Positions 1 through 7,596 of a stretch of DNA of 10,603 nt are shown one piece after another (within the stretch, counting starts at the first letter, position 1; each line of letters opens with the position of its first letter). The translations under genes were made by a program, and so were the position numbers. The notes under the pieces are model-generated. The model searched no databases. It was not told the origin of the DNA and saw nothing but the letters and a program-made list of their open reading frames with translations. Origin of the DNA: an uncultured Oscillibacter sp. (GTDB lineage: Bacteria; Bacillota; Clostridia; Oscillospirales; Oscillospiraceae); NCBI RefSeq assembly GCF_910584465.1, contig NZ_CAJUBK010000070.1, positions 1 to 10,603 on the forward strand, in the 5' to 3' direction.

Positions 1-968
1 ACCCGGCCCCAGTTGGCGTCCGCGCCGAAGATGGCGGCCTTGGTCAGGGTGGAGGAGATGACGGACTTGGCGATGGTCTCCGCGCTCTGCTCGCTCTTGG
101 CCCCATCCACCCGGCAGGAGATCAGGTGCCGGGCGCCCTCCCCGTCGGAGGCCATCTTCTTGGCCAGCTCCGTGCACAGGGCCTTCAGAGCCTCCGCGAA
201 GGCGTCGTAGTCCGGGCCCTTGTCGGTGATGGCCTCGTTGCCCGCCAGGCCGTTGGCCAGGACGCAGCAGGTGTCGTTGGTGGAGGTGTCCCCGTCCACG
301 CTGATGCGGTGGAAGCTGACCTGGACGGTCTCCAGCAGGGCAGCCTTGATCATCTCCGGGGAGATGGCGCAGTCCGTGGTGAGGAAGCAGAGCATGGTAC
401 CCATGTTGGGATGGATCATGCCGCTGCCCTTGGCGATGCCGCCCATGCGGACGGTCCTGCCGCCCACGGTGGTCTCCACCGCCGCCTCCTTCTTCACCAG
501 GTCAGTGGTCATGATGGCGTGGCCCGCCGCGTCGCTGGCGGCGGCGGAGCGCTCCAGGGAGGCGTACAGCGCCGGGAGGTGCTCCTCGATGGTCTCCACG
601 GCGATCCGCTGGCCGATGACGCCGGTGGAGGAGACGATCACGTCCTCCGGCCTGCATCCGATGGCCTTGGCCGCGGCGGCGCACATGCGCTGCGCGTTCT
701 CCTCCCCCTGGGGGGCGCAGGCGTTGGCGTTGCCGCTGTTGGCGATGACCGCCCGGGCCTTCCCGTCGGCCAGGTGCCGCAGGTCCACCCGGATGGGGGC
801 GGCCTTGACCACGTTCTTGGTGAACACCGCCGCCGCCGCGCAGTCCACGTCGGACACGATCAGCGCCACGTCCTTCTTCTGCTCGTTGTGGGTCTTCACC
901 CCCGCGTGGATGCCCGCGGCCCGGAAGCCCTGGGCGGCGCAGACGCCGCCGTCGATGAATTTCAGCAT
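1..968 (-). CDS. argJ: Bifunctional glutamate N-acetyltransferase / ornithine acetyltransferase, partial (C-terminus off the window)
   Basis: ArgJ moves the acetyl group from N-acetylornithine to glutamate, the recycling step of arginine synthesis in the cytoplasm; some members also use acetyl-CoA. About 322 residues are visible of a family usually near 400, so the last fifth is missing at the left edge. Recognised by NSGNANAC (residues 77-84), AIMTTD (151-156), GGIAKGSGMIHPNM (176-189) and SVDGDTSTND (223-232), all family hallmarks. The precursor normally cleaves itself before a threonine in an ATML motif. Here the motif reads GTML with Thr191, so the residue before the cut is Gly rather than the usual Ala. 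Start ATG at 968 has AGGACAGGA just upstream. It lies 19 bases after the argC stop and is probably cotranscribed with it. Function is near certain; whether it also has NAGS activity cannot be read from sequence. Confidence 0.96.
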   Translation of the reverse strand, partial: MLKFIDGGVCAAQGFRAAGIHAGVKTHNEQKKDVALIVSDVDCAAAAVFTKNVVKAAPIRVDLRHLADGKARAVIANSGNANACAPQGEENAQRMCAAAAKAIGCRPEDVIVSSTGVIGQRIAVETIEEHLPALYASLERSAAASDAAGHAIMTTDLVKKEAAVETTVGGRTVRMGGIAKGSGMIHPNMGTMLCFLTTDCAISPEMIKAALLETVQVSFHRISVDGDTSTNDTCCVLANGLAGNEAITDKGPDYDAFAEALKALCTELAKKMASDGEGARHLISCRVDGAKSEQSAETIAKSVISSTLTKAAIFGADANWGR

Positions 969-987
969 ATCCTGTCCTCGTACTTTC

Positions 988-1950
988 TTACAGATCCAAG
1001 CCGGCGGCCTCGTCCAGGCCCAGCATGATGTTCATGTTCTGCACCGCCGCGCCGCTGGCGCCCTTGCCCAGGTTGTCGAACAGGGCGGTGATGGTGAAGC
1101 GCTCGTCGTTCCCCGCGGCGATGAGGGTCAATGCGTCCTTCCCCGCCAGCGCGTCCGCATAGATCTTGCTCCCGGCTCCCGCGCCGTCCGCGGGGACATC
1201 CGCCACCCGGACGATCCCCGCCGTCCCGGCGGTCTCCGCGTAATAGCCGCGCAGCGCCTGCCGGACCTCGCCGAGGGTGGAGGGCCCCCGGAGCTGGTCC
1301 ATGCGGAAGGGCACCGTGCCCGCCATCCCCTTGTAATAGTCGTCCACGATGGGGACGAACACCGGCGGCGTTTCCAGGCCGCAGACCTTCTGCATCTCCG
1401 GCAGGTGCTTATGGTCCTGCCGGAGGCCGTAGAGGGCGGGGCTGGAAAGCTCCGGGGCGCGGTCCTCCTGTTCGTACTGGGCGATCATCTTCTTCCCGCC
1501 GCCGGAGTACCCGGTGAGGGAGAAGCAGCTCAGCGCCGCGTCCCGGGGCAGGATGCCCAGGGCCACCAGCGGGTAAACGATGGCCAGGAACCCCGTGGCG
1601 TGGCACCCCGGGTTCGCCACCCGCTTGGCGTCCCGGACCGCCGAACGGTGCGCCGCCGACAGCTCCGGGAAGCCGTAGGCCCAGCCCGCCGCCGTCCGGT
1701 GGGCGGTGGAACAGTCCACGATCCGGGTATCCGGATCTGTCACCAGTCCCACGGCCTCCACCGCCGCCGCGTCGGGGAGGCACAAGAACACGATGTCCGC
1801 CCGGTCCATCCGCTCGGCCCGCTCCGCCGGGTCCTTCCGCTTGTCCCCGCCGATCGTCAGCAGCTCGATGTCCCGCCGCGCCGCCAGGCGCTCGTAGATC
1901 TGCAGGCCGGTGGTGCCCTCCCTGCCGTCGATGTATACCTTTGGTCTCAT
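988..1950 (-). CDS. argC: N-acetyl-gamma-glutamyl-phosphate reductase (short type)
   Basis: NADPH-dependent reductase making N-acetylglutamate semialdehyde from N-acetylglutamyl phosphate, third step of arginine synthesis. 320 residues. The N-terminal KVYIDGREGTTG (4-15) is the nucleotide-binding loop, in the form typical of the shorter ArgC class (often called type 2) rather than the usual Bacillus type. The catalytic cysteine is Cys116 in NPGCHATGF; the active-site histidine lies in HKHLPE (180-185). DNLGKGASGAAVQNMN (292-307) is the conserved C-terminal segment. The start ATG is 13 bases past the argH stop. The ribosome binding site reads TGAGGAGG, so the argH TGA stop forms its first bases, which suggests translational coupling. 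Family is certain; the subclass is my reading of the N-terminal motif. Confidence 0.96.
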   Translation of the reverse strand: MRPKVYIDGREGTTGLQIYERLAARRDIELLTIGGDKRKDPAERAERMDRADIVFLCLPDAAAVEAVGLVTDPDTRIVDCSTAHRTAAGWAYGFPELSAAHRSAVRDAKRVANPGCHATGFLAIVYPLVALGILPRDAALSCFSLTGYSGGGKKMIAQYEQEDRAPELSSPALYGLRQDHKHLPEMQKVCGLETPPVFVPIVDDYYKGMAGTVPFRMDQLRGPSTLGEVRQALRGYYAETAGTAGIVRVADVPADGAGAGSKIYADALAGKDALTLIAAGNDERFTITALFDNLGKGASGAAVQNMNIMLGLDEAAGLDL

Positions 1951-1963
1951 CGGGACCGCCTCC

Positions 1964-3346
1964 TCATCGGCTGTGTTCGCGGATGAACGCCTCGATCTCC
2001 TCGATCTGCCGCGTCGTCTCCTTCACCGCCGGACCGCCGTAGCTGGCCCGGAGGGCCATGCACGCCTCCAGCTTCAGCGCCTCGTAGACGTCCCCGCCGA
2101 ACAGCGGCGAGGCCGCCTGGAACTCGCTGAGCGTCAGCTCCTCCAGGGTCTTCCCCTGGGCCGCGCAGGCGGACACCAGCCGCCCCACCACGGTGTACGC
2201 GTCCCGGAAGGGCATCCCCTTCTTCGTCAGGTAGTCCGCGCAGTCCGTGGCGTTGATGAAGCCCTGCCCCGCCGCCCGGCGCATGTTCTCCGGGAGCACC
2301 TTCATGGTCTCCAGCATCCCCGCGAGCACCGGCAGGCACATCTCCACCGTGTCCAGGGCGTCGAAGACCGGCTCCTTGTCCTCCTGCATGTCCTTGTTAT
2401 ACGCCAGGGGCAGGCCCTTCATCACCGTCAAAAGCCCCATCAGGTCGCCGTAGACCCGCCCCGTCTTGCCCCGGACCAGCTCCGCCATGTCCGGGTTCTT
2501 CTTCTGCGGCATGATGCTGGAGCCGGTGGAATACGCCTCATCCAGCTCGATGAACCGGAACTCCCAGCTGCACCAGAGGACGATCTCCTCGGCGAAGCGG
2601 CTCAGGTGCATCATCAGGATCGACAGGCCGCTCAGCAGCTCCAGGGCGTAGTCCCGGTCGGACGAGCCGTCCATGGAGTTCCCGCAGGGCGCGTCGAACT
2701 GCAGCGCCGCCGCCGTCTGCCAGCGGTCGATGGGGTAGGTGGTCCCCGCCAGGGCCCCGGAGCCCAGGGGGCACTCGTTCAGCCGCCTGCGGCAGTCCTC
2801 CAGGCGGGTCACGTCCCGGCGGAACATGGCCGCGTAGGCCAGGAGGTGCTGGGCGAAGGAGACGGGCTGCGCCCTCTGCATGTGCGTATAGCCCGGCATC
2901 ACCGTCTCCCGGTGCTCCTTGGCCCGGTGGCACAGGACCCGCTCCACGTCCAGCAGGGCGGCGATGACCGTCCCGATCTCCCTGCGGACATACATGCGGA
3001 AGTCCACCGCCACCTGGTCGTTCCGGGACCGGGCGGTGTGGAGGCGCTTCCCCGCGCCGCCGGCCCGGTCCGTCAGCAGGGCCTCCACGTTCATGTGGAT
3101 GTCCTCGTTCTCGGCGCAGAAGGCCACCTTCCCGTCCTCGATGTCCGTCCGGATGCCCGTCAGGCCCTGGACGATGGCCTCCTTGTCCTCGGCGGAGATG
3201 ATGCCGCACCGGGCCAGCATCTCCGCGTGCGCGATGCTGCCCTGGATGTCCTCCCGGTACAGCCGCTGGTCGAAGCCGATGGAAGACTGGAAGTCGTTCG
3301 CCAGGGAATCGGTCTCCTTGCTGAACCGTCCGCCCCAAAGTTTCAT
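1964..3346 (-). CDS. argH: Argininosuccinate lyase
   Basis: Splits argininosuccinate into arginine and fumarate, the last step of arginine synthesis; a homotetrameric member of the aspartase/fumarase superfamily. 460 residues, normal length. The protein opens with MKLWGGRF, the usual ArgH start. LHTARSRNDQVAVD (102-115) and GYTHMQRAQP (152-161, catalytic His155) are conserved, and the signature loop GSSIMPQKKNP (275-285) carries the catalytic serine. I chose ATG 3346 because AAAGGAG sits seven bases upstream and homologues start at MKLWGGRF. An ATG two codons earlier lies too close to that site, and a TTG at 3367 is upstream of it. argC follows 13 bases downstream. argG lies 193 bases upstream, so argH may be read from the argG transcript or partly from its own signals. 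Confidence 0.97.
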   Translation of the reverse strand: MKLWGGRFSKETDSLANDFQSSIGFDQRLYREDIQGSIAHAEMLARCGIISAEDKEAIVQGLTGIRTDIEDGKVAFCAENEDIHMNVEALLTDRAGGAGKRLHTARSRNDQVAVDFRMYVRREIGTVIAALLDVERVLCHRAKEHRETVMPGYTHMQRAQPVSFAQHLLAYAAMFRRDVTRLEDCRRRLNECPLGSGALAGTTYPIDRWQTAAALQFDAPCGNSMDGSSDRDYALELLSGLSILMMHLSRFAEEIVLWCSWEFRFIELDEAYSTGSSIMPQKKNPDMAELVRGKTGRVYGDLMGLLTVMKGLPLAYNKDMQEDKEPVFDALDTVEMCLPVLAGMLETMKVLPENMRRAAGQGFINATDCADYLTKKGMPFRDAYTVVGRLVSACAAQGKTLEELTLSEFQAASPLFGGDVYEALKLEACMALRASYGGPAVKETTRQIEEIEAFIREHSR

Positions 3347-3539
3347 AAACATGCTCCTTTCCCCCAAACGGGGCCCAGGGGACCATCCCCCGGTCTCTCC
3401 GCCCTGCGGAGGAAACGTTCGGCCCGGCCGTTCGCCGGTATGCGCCTCATGGAGATCCCCCGGCTCCGGCCGCCTTGGGCGGCGCCGGCCCGCAGGCCGG
3501 CGGGAGGGATCCGGAGGGGGAGGCGGGGCCCCTCTCCGC
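3347..3539 (-). other. argG-argH spacer, G+C-rich with inverted repeats
   Basis: This 193-base gap interrupts an otherwise tight arginine cluster. It contains a perfect 8-bp stem with a 4-base loop (CGCCGGCC, 3483-3490, with GGCCGGCG, 3495-3502) and beside it CCGCC/GGCGG (3470-3482). On the argG transcript these hairpins fall soon after the argG stop, but no run of U follows, so a classical intrinsic terminator is not supported. They may stabilise the argG 3' end or lower readthrough. A 35-codon reading frame runs into the argH start (see findings). I see no promoter of quality here on the minus strand. Confidence 0.6.
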
Positions 3540-4760
3540 TCACAGCTTCCCCTGCTCCCGCAGGGCGAGGACGGTATCCGGCAACCCCCACAGGTTGATG
3601 AAGCCCGTGGCGTTGGTCTGGTCGTAGGCGCTCTCGTTGAACGTCACCAGTTCCTCGGAGTACAGGCTCTGCGGCGAGGTGACGGAGGACGTGATGATGT
3701 TGCCCTTGTAGAGCTTCAGCTTCACGGAGCCCGTCACGTGCTCCTGGGTCTTGTCGGCGAAGGCGCTCAGGGCCTCCCGCAGGGGGGTGAACCACTTGCC
3801 GTTGTACACCAGGTCCGCGAAATCCACCGCCAGCTTCGCCTTCATATGGGCGGTGTCCTTGTCCAGCGTGATCATCTCCAGGCACTGGTGGGCCTTATAT
3901 AGGATGGTGCCGCCCGGCGTCTCGTATACGCCCCGGTCCTTCATGCCCACCAGCCGGTTCTCCACGATGTCCAGGAGGCCGATGCCGTTCTGTCCGCCCA
4001 GCTCGTTCAGCTTCCGGATGATGTCGCTGGCCTTCTTCGCCTCCCCGTCGACGGCCACGGGCACGCCCTTCTCGAAGTCGATGGTCACGTACACCGCCTT
4101 GTCCGGCGCGGCGATCGGGCTGACGCCCATCTCCAGGAAGCCCGGCTCCTCATACTTCGGCTCGTTGGCGGGATCTTCCAGGTCCAGCCCCTCGTGGCTC
4201 AGGTGCCAGAGGTTCTTGTCCTTGGAATAGTTCGTCTCCCGGCTGATCTTCAGGGGGACCCCATGGGCCTCGGCGTAGTCGATCTCCTCGTCCCGGCCCT
4301 TGATGGACCACTCCCGCCAGGGGGCGATGATGGTCATCTCCGGGGCGAAGCGCTTGATCGCCAGCTCGAAGCGGACCTGGTCGTTGCCCTTGCCGGTGCA
4401 GCCGTGGGCGATGGCGTCCGCGCCCTCCTTCTTGGCGATCTCCACCAGGCTCCTGGCGATGATGGGCCGGGCGAAGGCCGTGCCCAGCAGGTACTGCTCG
4501 TAGCTGGCCCCCATCTTCAGGGAGGGGATGATGACCTCGTCCACCATCTCGTCGGTGAGGTCCGCGATGTACAGCTTGCTGGCGCCGGTCTTGAGGGCCT
4601 TCTCCTCCAGGCCGTCCAGCTCCTGGTCCTGGCCCACGTCGCCCGCCACGGCGATGATCTCCACATCGCCGTAGTTCTCCTTCAGCCAGGGGATGATGAC
4701 GGATGTATCCAGCCCGCCCGAATAGGCGAGGACGATCTTCTTGATAGCTTTCTTATCCAT
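3540..4760 (-). CDS. argG: Argininosuccinate synthase
   Basis: Joins citrulline and aspartate using ATP to give argininosuccinate, the step before ArgH. 406 residues, usual length. The N-type ATP pyrophosphatase P-loop is AYSGGLDTS (12-20). Other family blocks are IAVAGDVGQ (36-44), the citrulline/aspartate-binding segment HGCTGKGNDQVRFE (119-132) and IIAPWREW (144-151). The frame is open 26 codons further upstream. I chose ATG 4760 because GGAGG lies seven bases before it, the protein then starts directly at the usual MDKKAIKKIVLAYSGG, and the longer version would begin inside the promoter. First gene of the arginine cluster; its promoter overlaps likely ArgR/AhrC sites, so arginine should repress it. 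Confidence 0.97.
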   Translation of the reverse strand: MDKKAIKKIVLAYSGGLDTSVIIPWLKENYGDVEIIAVAGDVGQDQELDGLEEKALKTGASKLYIADLTDEMVDEVIIPSLKMGASYEQYLLGTAFARPIIARSLVEIAKKEGADAIAHGCTGKGNDQVRFELAIKRFAPEMTIIAPWREWSIKGRDEEIDYAEAHGVPLKISRETNYSKDKNLWHLSHEGLDLEDPANEPKYEEPGFLEMGVSPIAAPDKAVYVTIDFEKGVPVAVDGEAKKASDIIRKLNELGGQNGIGLLDIVENRLVGMKDRGVYETPGGTILYKAHQCLEMITLDKDTAHMKAKLAVDFADLVYNGKWFTPLREALSAFADKTQEHVTGSVKLKLYKGNIITSSVTSPQSLYSEELVTFNESAYDQTNATGFINLWGLPDTVLALREQGKL

Positions 4761-4785
4761 GACAGCGCCTCCACAAGGTTTATTT

Positions 4786-4804
4786 GATGTATGGATTATA
4801 CATC
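4786..4804. promoter_or_regulatory. Inverted repeat over the argG -10, likely second ARG box
   Basis: GATGTAT and ATACATC form a perfect 7-bp inverted repeat around five bases, covering the argG -10. Its centre is about 21.5 bp from that of the ARG box at 4810-4823, close to the two-turn spacing of paired ARG boxes. The half sites (TGTAT/ATACA) fit the consensus less well, so this would be the weaker site. Confidence 0.5.
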
Positions 4805-4824
4805 CTATATGAATATTTATGCAA
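4795..4824 (-). promoter_or_regulatory. argG promoter
   Basis: On the minus strand the -10 is a perfect TATAAT (plus-strand 4795-4800) and the best -35 is TTGCAT (4819-4824), 18 bases apart. It sits in an A+T-rich island within G+C-rich DNA, about 35 bases before the argG start, giving a short leader. The -35 is weak, as often seen in regulated promoters. Confidence 0.7.
4810..4823. promoter_or_regulatory. ARG box (ArgR/AhrC operator), over the argG -35
   Basis: TGAATATTTATGCA matches the ARG box core TGAAT-N4-ATTCA at all but one specified position. It covers the -35 of the argG promoter, so a bound arginine-repressor hexamer would block polymerase. The match is seen directly; the regulator itself is not in the window. 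Confidence 0.7.
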
Positions 4825-4867
4825 CTGGCGAAATGCACAAGGATCCGCCGCCCGGAGAGGGAAATTT

Positions 4868-4896
4868 TGCCGTGCGCCGCGGGGGAGGCGGCGGCA
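4868..4896. repeat. Inverted repeat in the argG-thiI divergent spacer
   Basis: CGCCGC (4875-4880) and GCGGCG (4888-4893) can pair around GGGGGAG, with TGC/GCA at the outer ends. It lies between the two divergent promoters, upstream of both. Role unknown; it may be no more than G+C-rich sequence with chance pairing. Confidence 0.3.
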
Positions 4897-4918
4897 GGGA
4901 GGAATTTTCAAAACCCCC

Positions 4919-4947
4919 TTCCTCTTTGGCGGGAACTACGCTATAAT
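4919..4947 (+). promoter_or_regulatory. Probable thiI promoter
   Basis: A perfect -10 TATAAT lies at 4942-4947, forty bases before the thiI start. The -35 at 17-bp spacing is TTCCTC, a poor match, and there is no TGn extension, so the promoter is placed on the -10 alone. Confidence 0.5.
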
Positions 4948-4986
4948 GATCGTCGAGACATCCATATCTGCAAAGGAGAGATCGCT

Positions 4987-6165
4987 ATGCGGCAAAACGA
5001 GATGTTCCTGCTCAAGCTGGGGGAGGTCGTGCTGAAGGGCCTGAACCGCCGCTCCTTCGAGGACCGGCTGGTCGCCAACGTGGCCCGCCGCCTGAGATCC
5101 TGCGGCAGCTTCCAGGTCTACATCCGCCAAAGCACCATCTACGCCGAGCCCGCCGCGGACGGCTGCGACATGGAGGCGGCCTACGCCGCCGTGCGGCAGG
5201 TCTTCGGCGTGGTCTCCGTGGCCCGGGCCGTGCCCTGCGAGAAGACGGTGGAGGCCATCGTGGAGACCGCCAGGAGCTATCTGGCGGACGCCTTCGCCTC
5301 CGCCAAGAGCTTCAAGGTGGAGAGCAAGCGGGCGGACAAGAGCTATCCCCTGAACTCCATCCAGATCTCCCAGGCCGTGGGCGGCGAACTGGCGGAAGCG
5401 TTCCCCGATGTGGAAGTGGATGTCCACGATCCCGGCCTCACCGTCCACGTGGAGATCCGGGAGAAGTACGCCTATGTCCACGCCCCCGCCGTCCCCGGCG
5501 CGGGCGGGCTCCCGGTGGGCATGGGCGGCCACGCGGTCAGCCTCCTCTCCGGCGGGCTGGACAGCCCCGTGTCCTCCTGGATGATGGCCCGGCGGGGCGT
5601 GGAGCTGGAGATGGTCCACTTCGTCTCCCCGCCCTACACCTCCCAGCAGGCCCGGGACAAGGTCCTGGAGCTGGCCCGGCTGCTGACGGCATGGTGCGGG
5701 CGGCTGCGGGTCCACATCGTGCCCTTCACCGAGATCCAGGAGGAGATCCGGAAACGCTGCCCGGAGGAGTATTTCACCCTCATCATGCGCCGCTTCATGA
5801 TGCGCCTGGCCCAGGCCGTCGCCAAGCGGGCGGGGGCCAAGGCGCTGATCACCGGCGAGTCCCTGGGCCAGGTGGCCAGCCAGACCATGATGGCCCTGGC
5901 CGTCACGGACGACGTGGCGCAGATGCCGGTCCTCCGGCCGCTGATCGGCATGGACAAGGTGGAGATCATCCGCATGTCCCGGGAGATCGGGACCTACGAC
6001 ACCTCCATCCTCCCCTACGAGGACTGCTGCACGGTCTTCACCCCCCGGCACCCCGCCACGAGGCCCAAGATCGAAGACGTCCGCGCGGCGGAGGCCAGGC
6101 TGGACGTGGAGGCCCTGGTCGCCAGGTCCCTGGAGGGGGAGGAGCCGCTTTGGGTGAAGCCGTGA
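4987..6165 (+). CDS. thiI: tRNA 4-thiouridine synthase ThiI
   Basis: Transfers sulfur to U8 of tRNAs, making 4-thiouridine; in some bacteria also supplies sulfur for the thiamine thiazole. 392 residues. Order: N-terminal ferredoxin-like domain (about 1-60), THUMP domain (about 60-165, with HDPGLTVHVEIREKYAYVH at 147-165), then the PP-loop adenylation domain with SGGLDSP at 188-194. TGESLGQVASQT (289-300) and PYEDCCTVFTPRHP (343-356) are typical. There is no rhodanese domain, as in Bacillus and unlike Escherichia coli, so sulfur presumably comes directly from a cysteine desulfurase; Cys347/Cys348 are the candidate sulfur carriers. No desulfurase gene is adjacent, unlike many Firmicutes. Start ATG 4987 has AAGGAG eight bases upstream; the frame is open further back but homologues begin here. 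cinA follows closely, probably in the same transcript. Confidence 0.95.
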   Translation: MRQNEMFLLKLGEVVLKGLNRRSFEDRLVANVARRLRSCGSFQVYIRQSTIYAEPAADGCDMEAAYAAVRQVFGVVSVARAVPCEKTVEAIVETARSYLADAFASAKSFKVESKRADKSYPLNSIQISQAVGGELAEAFPDVEVDVHDPGLTVHVEIREKYAYVHAPAVPGAGGLPVGMGGHAVSLLSGGLDSPVSSWMMARRGVELEMVHFVSPPYTSQQARDKVLELARLLTAWCGRLRVHIVPFTEIQEEIRKRCPEEYFTLIMRRFMMRLAQAVAKRAGAKALITGESLGQVASQTMMALAVTDDVAQMPVLRPLIGMDKVEIIRMSREIGTYDTSILPYEDCCTVFTPRHPATRPKIEDVRAAEARLDVEALVARSLEGEEPLWVKP

Positions 6166-6206
6166 CCGCCGTCCGTCCCGGCGGGCCGGGACCCATTCGA
6201 AAGAAG

Positions 6207-7481
6207 ATGCCATCCATCATGCCCCATACCGCGGAACTCATCGCCGTCGGCACGGAACTCCTGCTGGGCAACATCGCCAACACCAACGCCCAGGTGTTGA
6301 GCCAGAGCCTCTCCGCCCTGGGGATCGACGTCTTCTGGCACACCGTCGTGGGCGACAACCCGGAACGCCTGAAGGAGGCCCTGGACATCGCCCGCCGCCG
6401 GGCCGACATCCTCATCACCACCGGCGGCCTGGGCCCCACCTACGACGACCTCACCAAGCAGACCATCTGCGAGGCCTTCGGCAGGCCCCTCATCCTCCAC
6501 CCCGACATCCTGGAGGACATCCGCGCCTTCTACGAGTCCGCCCTCCACGTCCCCATGCCGGAGAACAACACCCAGCAGGCGGAGCTCCCGGAAGGCTGCG
6601 TCATCTTCGACAACCCCGTGGGCACCGCCCCCGGCTGCGCCTTCGAGGCGGAGGGCGTCCACGTCCTCATGCTCCCGGGGCCCCCTCACGAGATGGGGAC
6701 CATGCTCCGCCGCCACGTGGAGCCCTATCTCCGCAGGCTGTCCCACGAGGTCATCGTCTCCCGGGACATCATGACCTTCGGCATGGGGGAGAGCTCCATC
6801 GACGAGCTCCTCCATGATAAGATGGCCCGCATGACCAACCCCACCCTGGCCACCTATGCCAAGCCCTGCGAGGTGCGCCTCCGGGCCACGGCGAAGGCCG
6901 CCACGGAGGAGGAAGCGCGTTCCATGCTGGCCCCCGTGGAGCGGATGGTCCTGGACGCGCTGGGGGACATCGTCTACGGTGTGGACATGATGGACCTGGC
7001 GGAGTGCTGCCACAGCCAGCTCCTCCGGCGGGGCCTCACCCTGGCCACCGCCGAGAGCTGCACCGGCGGGCTGGTGGCCGAAAAGCTCACCGCCAGGCCC
7101 GGGATCTCGGCCTTCTACCGGGGCGGCGTGGTCAGCTACTGGACCAGCGTCAAGGCGGACGTCCTCCACGTCCCCCAGGACCTCCTGGACGAGTACGGCC
7201 CCGTCTCGGCGGAGTGTGCCCGGGCCATGGCGGAGGGGGTCCGGACGATCACCGGGGCGGACCTGGGGGTCTCCGTCACCGGGACGGCGGGGCCGGACCC
7301 GGACGAGCGGGGCGTCCCCGTGGGCATCGTCTACGTGGGCCTCGCCGCGCCCGACGGGACCTGGTGCCGCGCCCTGGACTTCGGCCGCCGCCGCCGGGAC
7401 CGCATCCAGGGCCTCGCCGCCAACCACGCCTTCGACGTGGTCCGGCGCTATCTGCAGGGCCTGCCCATCGAGGCCGTCTGA
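6207..7481 (+). CDS. cinA: CinA: MoCF-domain / nicotinamide-nucleotide amidase
   Basis: Two-domain enzyme of the pyridine-nucleotide cycle: the C-terminal PncC-type domain deamidates nicotinamide mononucleotide to nicotinate mononucleotide, and the N-terminal MoCF-like domain is linked to ADP-ribose pyrophosphatase activity in studied homologues. About 424 residues. Seen: AELIAVGTELLLG (9-21), TTGGLGPTYDDLT (71-83) and LPGPPHEM (156-163) in the first domain; ESCTGG (283-288, likely nucleophile Ser284), SYWTSVK (310-316) and VTGTAGPD (357-364) in the second. The start is unclear: ATG 6207 or ATG 6219 (closest to homologues); GTG 6162 overlaps the thiI stop as GTGA, and TTG 6150 has AGGAG five bases upstream. 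No choice changes the product. Lies 41 bases after thiI. recA, a frequent neighbour of cinA, is not seen. Confidence 0.94.
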   Translation: MPSIMPHTAELIAVGTELLLGNIANTNAQVLSQSLSALGIDVFWHTVVGDNPERLKEALDIARRRADILITTGGLGPTYDDLTKQTICEAFGRPLILHPDILEDIRAFYESALHVPMPENNTQQAELPEGCVIFDNPVGTAPGCAFEAEGVHVLMLPGPPHEMGTMLRRHVEPYLRRLSHEVIVSRDIMTFGMGESSIDELLHDKMARMTNPTLATYAKPCEVRLRATAKAATEEEARSMLAPVERMVLDALGDIVYGVDMMDLAECCHSQLLRRGLTLATAESCTGGLVAEKLTARPGISAFYRGGVVSYWTSVKADVLHVPQDLLDEYGPVSAECARAMAEGVRTITGADLGVSVTGTAGPDPDERGVPVGIVYVGLAAPDGTWCRALDFGRRRRDRIQGLAANHAFDVVRRYLQGLPIEAV

Positions 7482-7500
7482 CGCCCCCGCCCGTTTCCCC

Positions 7501-7529
7501 TTGCCTTTTCCATGAAAAGCTGTTATACT
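7501..7529 (+). promoter_or_regulatory. Promoter for the PIN-like gene
   Basis: TTGCCT (7501-7506), a 17-bp spacer, and TATACT (7524-7529) preceded by TGT, a perfect TGn extension. It is 20 bases after the cinA stop and about 68 before the next start, so the downstream gene has its own transcription unit. Confidence 0.65.
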
Positions 7530-7542
7530 GAGCCCTCGAACG

Positions 7543-7558
7543 CCGCGCTCCGGCGCGG
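7543..7558 (+). other. Small hairpin in the leader of the PIN-like gene
   Basis: CCGCGC and GCGCGG pair perfectly around TCCG, about a dozen bases after the expected transcription start. No U run follows, so not a terminator; it may protect the 5' end of the message. Role inferred. Confidence 0.4.
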
Positions 7559-7596
7559 ATACCGAGAATCATGATTATGTATGAAGGACTATACGA

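Noticed and set aside
126..1028. Long plus-strand frame of 300 codons opposite argJ
   Set aside because: It is antisense to a clear ArgJ, rich in Gly, Val, His and Ala, and has no family motif; long antisense frames are expected at this G+C content.
3470..3502. Intrinsic terminator between argG and argH
   Set aside because: Good stems but no T-rich tail on the minus strand, so reported only as inverted repeats.
1910..3598. 562-codon plus-strand frame opposite argH
   Set aside because: Antisense to ArgH with low-complexity composition (Gln, Arg, Val, His) and no recognisable domain.
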